Assembly: GCF_963676685.1 (NCBI RefSeq)
Contig: NC_092347.1
Location: 91,452,592-91,516,591, forward strand
Direction: 5' to 3'
Origin: Mytilus edulis
Taxonomy: Eukaryota > Mollusca > Bivalvia > Mytilida > Mytilidae
Length of the DNA: 64,000 nt
In this document: in pieces, positions 58,280 through 64,000 of the stretch
Numbering within the stretch: the first letter of the stretch is position 1
Layout of the letters: each line of letters begins with the position of its first letter
Program-made: the position numbers and the translations under genes
Notes under the pieces: generated by a model
Databases searched by the model: none
What the model saw: the letters and a program-made list of their open reading frames with translations, nothing else
Told to the model about the DNA's origin: nothing

Positions 58280-58811
58280 TAAGTAACTACGACATACAAT
58301 CTACAAAATAAAAATAAAAACTGTATGTATTAACATCATATATAATAATACGGTTATAATTGCAATGAAAAACAAATATGTTTTATAAAAAAATAATCAG
58401 TGCTCAAATATAAAAATAGATACTCCTTGTTGAAGACCTTACTTTGACCTATTAATGGTTAACTTTACAAATAGTGACTGGCGGAGAGTTGTATCATTGG
58501 TAGTCATACCACATCTTCTTAGATCTATATACTGTATATTTTGATTGGTTGCGTACAAAATTATCCTCGCAGTACTTAAGCCAAGCTTCGAATATAACCT
58601 TAACAAAATTCTTATAACAAACAACTATATAAACGCTTAAAATTATTAGAAAAATAATCGTGCTATTACTTTAAAACATCATAAACATTCCTTTGTGTTA
58701 TAATATTTAACACCCATTGATATTTAAGTAAAAAATAGATAAAACTTGTTTAAAATTAGCAGGCAGACAAAAAATGAAAAGGGAATACTGGATTTACTTC
58801 AGCGCGGTTAG
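58280..58811. repeat. Left part of second segmental duplicate
   Basis: Collinear with 53975-54497, including a family D copy (58425-58522). It ends at 'cagcgcggttag', where the LINE begins. Confidence 0.85.
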
Positions 58812-59461
58812 CAGACACATCAGATAACTTACTGGTGACACACAAAACAGGTTGTGTATTGGTGTGTTTGCACACAGGATGGTGATATGCGTCTAGTGTG
58901 GTGTGGTCATAGACTTAACATCAACCATCAGCTAGTCCACTCTGTGGACGAAAAGAGAGCCGAGTGCGTCAGCCTCTCCTGCTGGTACAAAGCCTCTACA
59001 CCATCAAGACTCTTGCAATGCCTCCTCGTGGTAATACACGGATACTGGGGTCTAGTATCTCAGGCTAATTTGCAAGGGATCTCAGAGCAGCAAGGGCCTT
59101 AGAGATGCAGAGTGCAGGCCCACCGGCGAGTGGACACGCCCATGCTCTCATCAACCTTGCCCCAGCTATGGGTTAAATGCCCCACTGCCTTGTGGGTGAC
59201 TTGGGAATAGTCAAAGGCTATGGAAGTTAATCCAAACAAAAAATTCGGGTAGATGGAACTCGTTAGCAACAGCAATCGTCTAAGGGATGGAAAACCCCTA
59301 CAGAACAACCCGACCCTTCACGTAGAAGGTTTAGCTTAGGGCCAACACCCCTAACTTGTAAAAAATATTATGTTACAGAAACGACTACAGAAGAAAACCC
59401 TCTTACTCGTCAACGGCTTGAGATAGAGGTAAACACAAAATCAAAACCACAAGGACAACAT

Positions 59462-62400
59462 ATGACGCGAAGGCCGATGAAGTTGTTCTCACCTAAGTAT
59501 CCAACTAAAATTGGGACTTGGAATGTACGAACACTGTTTCAAAGTGGAAAGAGCTTGCAGACAGCCAAAGAAATGGACAGATACAGTATTGAAATTTTAG
59601 GACTCAGTGAAGTAAGATGGAATACATCTGGCATGACAACGTTAAACACTGGTCATACCATCATCTACTCTGGTAACAAAAACGCCACTGACACTCATGA
59701 TAAAGGTGTTGGATTCATGCTTACTAAAAAGGCAAAGCAGTCTCTCTTAGAATGGAACCTTGTGTCTTCTAGAATAATAACTGCCAGGTTTGACACAAAA
59801 TTTCAGAAAACAACCATAATCCAGGTTTACTCACCAACAAATAATGCAGATGAAGAAGAGAAAGACGACTTTTACAACTCTCTGCAAACCTCTGTGCCAA
59901 AACGAGACATCCTCATGATACTAGGAGACCTCAATGCAAAAGTGGGTAAGGACAGGACAGGGAGAGAAAGAGAAATGGGACCAAATGGAATCGGTGAAAT
60001 GAACGAGAACGGTGAAATCTTTGCTGATTTTTGTGCTGTAAACAGTCTAGTAATAGGCAGTCCACTTTTCCCCCATAAAAACTGCCACAAGGTTACTTGG
60101 GTTTCGCCGAATGGAGTGACAGAAAATCAGATAGACCATATTGCTATATCCCAAAGATGGAGGTCATCTCTACAAGATGTGCGAAACAAGAGAGGAGCAG
60201 ATATAGCATCAGATCACCACCTAATCATTGCAAAGATACAACTAAAACTACTGTCAACAAAAAAAGCAAAATCTAGAAGAAAGAAATTTAATGTTGATCT
60301 ATTCAAAGACCCTAAAGTTGGTCAAGACTTCCACATTCTGCTGCAAAACAAATTTAGTGTACTTGAAAATCTACATGATGTAGAAACTAGCATCAACACA
60401 GCATGGGAAATGACCAGAGATTCTATTGTTCTAGCATGTGAAGAAACTGTCGGCTATCTCCAACAAAACCGCAAGCAATGGATGTCAGAAAATACCTGGA
60501 AAATTGTAAACGAAAGAAGACAAGTGAAAGAAAAAGTTCTAACTGCTATAACTAGACAGCAAAAAAAAAACAACAGACACAAGAACAGTATAGCAATAAA
60601 GATAAAGAGGTGAAGAAAAGTTGCAAACAAGATAAAAGGAACTTCGTAGAACAACTAGCCAAAGAAGCCGAAGCTGCTTGTAGCAAGGGAGACACCAAAA
60701 CCCTATACAACATTACAAAGCAATTAAGCGGTAGACCACCAACTTCAAATACACCTATCAAAGATAAGGACAACAATACCCTCACTAAACTGGAAGATCA
60801 ACTTGAAAGGTGGAAAGAACATTTCGAGCAGGTTCTTAACCGGCCCCCACCTACAGATCCACCTGAATTACAAAATGGTCCAATATTAAACATCAAAACC
60901 AGCAAAATAACAAAAACTGAACTTAACAAAGCTATCAAAAGTCTAAAAAATGGAAAAGCAGGCGGCATTGATAACATACCACCAGAAGCTATAAAAGTCT
61001 TGGATGATACATATGTCCTTAGCCTGTTACAACTTCTAAATAAGATCTGGGAAGAAGAAGAAATACCAGATGATTGGAGTAAAAAGTAAAAACACAAAAA
61101 TACTTAACTCCGAGGAAAATTCAAAGAGGAAAATCAAAAATCAAAAGGCAAAATCAAAAGTCCAAACACATCAAACGAATGGATAACAACTGTCATATTC
61201 CTGACTTGGTACAGGCATTTTCTAATGTAGAAAATGGTGGATTGAACCTGGTTTTATAGCTAGCTAAACCTCTCACTTGTATGACAGTCGCATCAAATTC
61301 CATTACATTGTCAACGATGCATGAACATGAGTAAAGGACTTTTGGTAAAAATCCCTAAGAAAGGTAACAAGTCGCTTTGCAAAAACTGGAGAGGTATCAT
61401 TTTATTGTCCATACCTAGTAAACTGCTCTGTAGCACACATCCTTAGCAGAATGAAAAATGAAGTCGACAAGATACTTAGAGATGAACAAGCTGACTTTAG
61501 ACAAGAAAGATCATGTGTAGACCAAATAGCCACATTGAGAATTATTATCGAACAGACAATAGAATGGCAAACGACACTATACCTAAATTTTGTGGATTTC
61601 CAGAGAGCTTTTGATAGCATTGACCATCAGTATCTATGGGACATTCTGGCACACTATGGAATCCCGCAAAAGATCATCAAAATGATAAAACTGCTTTACA
61701 ACCAATTTTCCTGTCAAGTTATACATGGTGGACCTATGACCGAATCATTCCCTGTTACAACTGGGGTACGTCAAGGTTGTCTTTTCTCTCCTCTTCTTTT
61801 CCTAATAGTAGTTGACTGGGTTGGTAAATCAGCCTACAAAGATCCAAAAGGCATCGGATGGACCCTCACAACACGTCTTGAAGATCTCGAATTTGCTGAT
61901 GACATTTGTGCACTATCCCATCGCTTTCAAGATGCACAACATCAGACCAAAAGTCTTGAAACAGTAGCAAAACAAACAGGCCTATACATCAACGCACAGA
62001 AAACTAAATCAATGAGGCTAAATACAAACCAGTAAGATTGTCTTAAGATCGACGAATCTACTGTTGAAGATGTTCAACAATTCACCTATCTTGGAAGTAT
62101 TGTCAGTACATCAGGAGGCACAGATGAAGACATATCGGCAAGAAAAAAGAAAGTTAAACAGGTATTTTCCATGCTTAAACCTGTTTGGAGGAGTAATGCT
62201 TTAAGAACTAGCACAAAGTTAAGGATGTTTACCACCAATGTCAAATCTGTACTCTTATACGGATCAGAAACCTGGAGAGAAACAGCTGCATCTATCAAAT
62301 CTATCCAGACTTTTGTCAATAAATGTTTGAGAAACATCCTCAACATCAGATGGCCAAACAAAATATCCAACAATGAGTTATGGAGAAGAACCAAACAACA

Positions 62401-62675
62401 GCCAACAACCCAGACAATAAGAGCAAGAAAGTGGAAGTGGATCGGGCATACCCTCAGAAAAAAAGACACACACATTACCAAGCAAGCCCTAGAATGGAAC
62501 CCCCAAGGACATCGAAAAAGGGGAAGGCCAAAAAAACACCTGGCGCAGGGGACTAACAACCGAGCTGAGTAAAATTGGGATGACCTGGAAAGAAACAAAA
62601 CGAATAGCCATGGACAAGAAGAAATGGAGAGAAACTGTAGTCGCCCTATGTCCCCCTTGGGACGAAGTGGATTAA
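59462..62675 (+). pseudogene. LINE endonuclease/reverse transcriptase (few lesions)
   Basis: The product would nick target DNA and reverse-transcribe LINE RNA. The endonuclease (APE type) has 'GTWNVRT' (18-24), 'LSEVRW' with Glu50, 'QVYSPT' (121-126), 'GDLNAKVG' (155-162), 'NQIDHI' (222-227) and 'SDHHLI' (250-255). RT pieces: 'GKAGGIDNIPPEA' (~60956), 'NFVDFQRAFDSIDH' (~61587), 'TTGVRQGCLFSPLLF' (~61758) and 'LEFADDICALS' (~61887). The C-terminus has '[10 protein letters not shown]' and '[10 protein letters not shown]'. Lesions: a one-base shift near an A10 run (~60560), the family B insertion, a shift at ~61424, an in-frame TAA (62033-62035) and a shift at an A7 run (~62528). It resembles 'craniofacial development protein 2-like' LINE proteins; the exact clade is uncertain. 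Confidence 0.85.
61084..61328 (+). mobile_element. Family B element inserted in the LINE
   Basis: A 245-bp insert flanked by a 7-bp duplication GAGTAAA (61077-61083; 61329-61335). Removing it rejoins the LINE frame ('PDDWSK' to 'GLLVKIPKKG'). This copy defines the family's ends: 'aagtaaaaacacaaaaatac' and 'caacgatgcatgaacat'. Confidence 0.88.
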
Positions 62676-62737
62676 GTCAAGTAAGTCACAAAACAGGTTA
62701 AACGTTGTTTGTAAACGAAACAACTAAAATTAATAAG

Positions 62738-63078
62738 TAAATGTAGAAATGGACTTGATAAAAGAGGGATGCTGCACCAACTCCCTCAGACAAAGTTGAC
62801 AACAAATGATTCGATGGTTTGTTCAGATCCCGCTTTATCCGATAGCTCCTCTAAAGTTTATAGATTTATGACTCTCACGCTTTTCCTTCGCCTCTTAATT
62901 CTCCCCTGGAGCAGCATCAACATGATGTTAAATCCAGAAATCACTTTTGTCTGACACTTGGACCAAAGAGGAATGGTGTAATTTCTCTGTATTTGTTCCG
63001 CTTACAGTGTTTTTAAGATATTTTTTTTATAAGATTTGAATAATAATCAGAGTTACTGTAGGAGCATTTTTTTTATCC
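62738..63078. repeat. Right part of second segmental duplicate
   Basis: Resumes at 'taaatgtagaaatggacttg', collinear with 54498-54837, and diverges after 'ggagcattttttttat'. Confidence 0.85.
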
Positions 63079-63624
63079 CTTTGAAATAATTATTAGAAGT
63101 CTTTTTTTGGACTTATTGGTTTGATTGTGCCCCTCTTTTTTTATTATTCAAAACTGACTTAAACACAAGCTTTGTTGATTTTTTTCTTTCTAAATTATGT
63201 CAGTTTAAAAAGTTCATATATAATAAAAGGCGTATTTTAATATATTCTTGCCTTATTTAAGACTTATATAAAATTAAATGCAATTGCAATGTAAAACTTG
63301 ATGTCACGTAAACATTATAAATTAGATTCGCTGCTACATGTAATACCAGCTTCATGTAAATCTCTTTCGTGTATATACTTTAAATCATAGATCCACCTCG
63401 ATGTTTTACATATATATATTTTATTTAATTTCATATTTATTAATATTTTAAGTGCTTTCAGTGGTTTTATTTCCCGCGAAGGAGGCAAATCAAGAATTAA
63501 TGGGTTTGTCTAGTCTAAGATTTTAATGCAAGTCATACTTATCATGTAATTACTTGCGTAATACTTATTATGTAATTACTTATTATGTTGTAATATTAAG
63601 AGTCATGTTATGATGACAATGAAT
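63079..63624. other. AT-rich non-coding stretch
   Basis: Nothing recognised. Confidence 0.35.
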
Positions 63625-63990
63625 TTTTAGATATTGTTTGTAAATATGATATTCTTTTTCTTTGTGAAAGTTGGTTAAAAGACAATAACTTAATAGAAAT
63701 TGATGGGTTTGCCAAAGTATCATGTGTTAATCGTAAACAAAACATTGGTATTAGATCAGAAGGAGGTGTAGCTATTTTTGTAAAAATTATATAGCTAATG
63801 GTATATTTGTAGAAAAAAAGTTTGAATATGGTATAATTATTATTAAACTTGATACATTATTTTTCAATTCATTTGATGATACTTTTATTTGTTTCGCTTA
63901 TATTCCACATTAGAAATCAAATTTTTACCAAATTTGTGAACATGATTTCCATGATATTATTGAAAACATTGTCCTGGAGTAGAAAAGCAA
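63625..63990 (+). pseudogene. LINE endonuclease fragment at window end
   Basis: The frame reads 'VCKYDILFLCESWLKDNN' (the Glu-containing motif II of APE-type endonucleases), 'IDGFAKVSCVNRK' and 'SEGGVAIFVK', then, after a stop and frame change, 'GIIIIKLDTLFFNSFDDTF'. The next expected motifs lie beyond the window. Confidence 0.7.
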
Positions 63991-64000
63991 ATTAAAGGTT

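Larger units (their letters stand above)
58812..62737 (+). mobile_element. RTE-like LINE, near full length
   Basis: The ~3.9-kb insertion is bounded by comparison with the empty site at 54488-54500. A relatively GC-rich 5' UTR (~58812-59461) leads into an endonuclease-RT frame (59462-62675), then a short 3' tail. It is interrupted by a family B element at 61084-61328. A clear target duplication is not evident (at most a few bases). Confidence 0.85.

Noticed and set aside
62086..62598. 170-codon minus-strand frame
   Set aside because: Antisense of the LINE C-terminal coding region.
1..64000. Functional tRNA, rRNA or riboswitch genes
   Set aside because: No intact cloverleaf, rRNA block or riboswitch core was seen on either strand. 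The only tRNA match is the LTR primer site, plus one degenerate tRNA-like segment at ~30340.

Overview
This is an AT-rich animal genomic window. Its dense set of nested repeats and its intronless, lineage-expanded beta-1,3-galactosyltransferase-like (GT31) genes suggest a bivalve mollusc, most likely a mussel (Mytilidae). That assignment is inference from repeat style and gene content; no rRNA, mitochondrial or other diagnostic marker is present. There are no operons and no bacterial features.

Host-type genes: one GT31 family with four members. A frameshifted copy lies at 1632-2722 (+), an intact 395-aa copy at 10414-11601 (+), an intact 366-aa copy at 31327-32427 (-), and a 3'-truncated, almost identical copy directly upstream of it at 32450-33091 (-). 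The truncated copy comes from a 664-bp tandem duplication. The intact genes encode predicted Golgi type II membrane glycosyltransferases.

Mobile DNA fills much of the rest. A 3.9-kb terminal-inverted-repeat element (14830-18764) with a 3-bp TTA duplication contains a broken gene of a large animal hypothetical family whose acidic motifs resemble PIN/FEN-type nucleases. A very young Ty3/gypsy-type LTR element (24752-30095) has 1397-bp LTRs, a tRNA-Leu primer site and only gag. A 1.23-kb non-autonomous Helitron (42769-43997) sits inside a Penelope-like relic. A degraded LINE (47585-49640) contains two nested insertions. A nearly complete RTE-like LINE (58812-62737) is interrupted by a short element with a 7-bp target duplication. 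Other LINE or Penelope pieces lie at 7408, 38925, 49923, 53017 and 63625.

Small dispersed families recur many times: A (tail of the Penelope-like element), B and C (apparently sharing a head but with different tails), D, E and F. A 14-unit satellite at 12244-13018 appears to be an amplified piece of family A. Several segmental duplications (33562-37481; 42534-46740 versus 54838-56155; 53975-54837 versus 58280-63078) provide paralogous empty sites that date and bound the insertions.

The strongest candidate for something undescribed is the nuclease-like gene inside the 14830-18764 TIR element. The remaining sequence is AT-rich with no gene that I can support.
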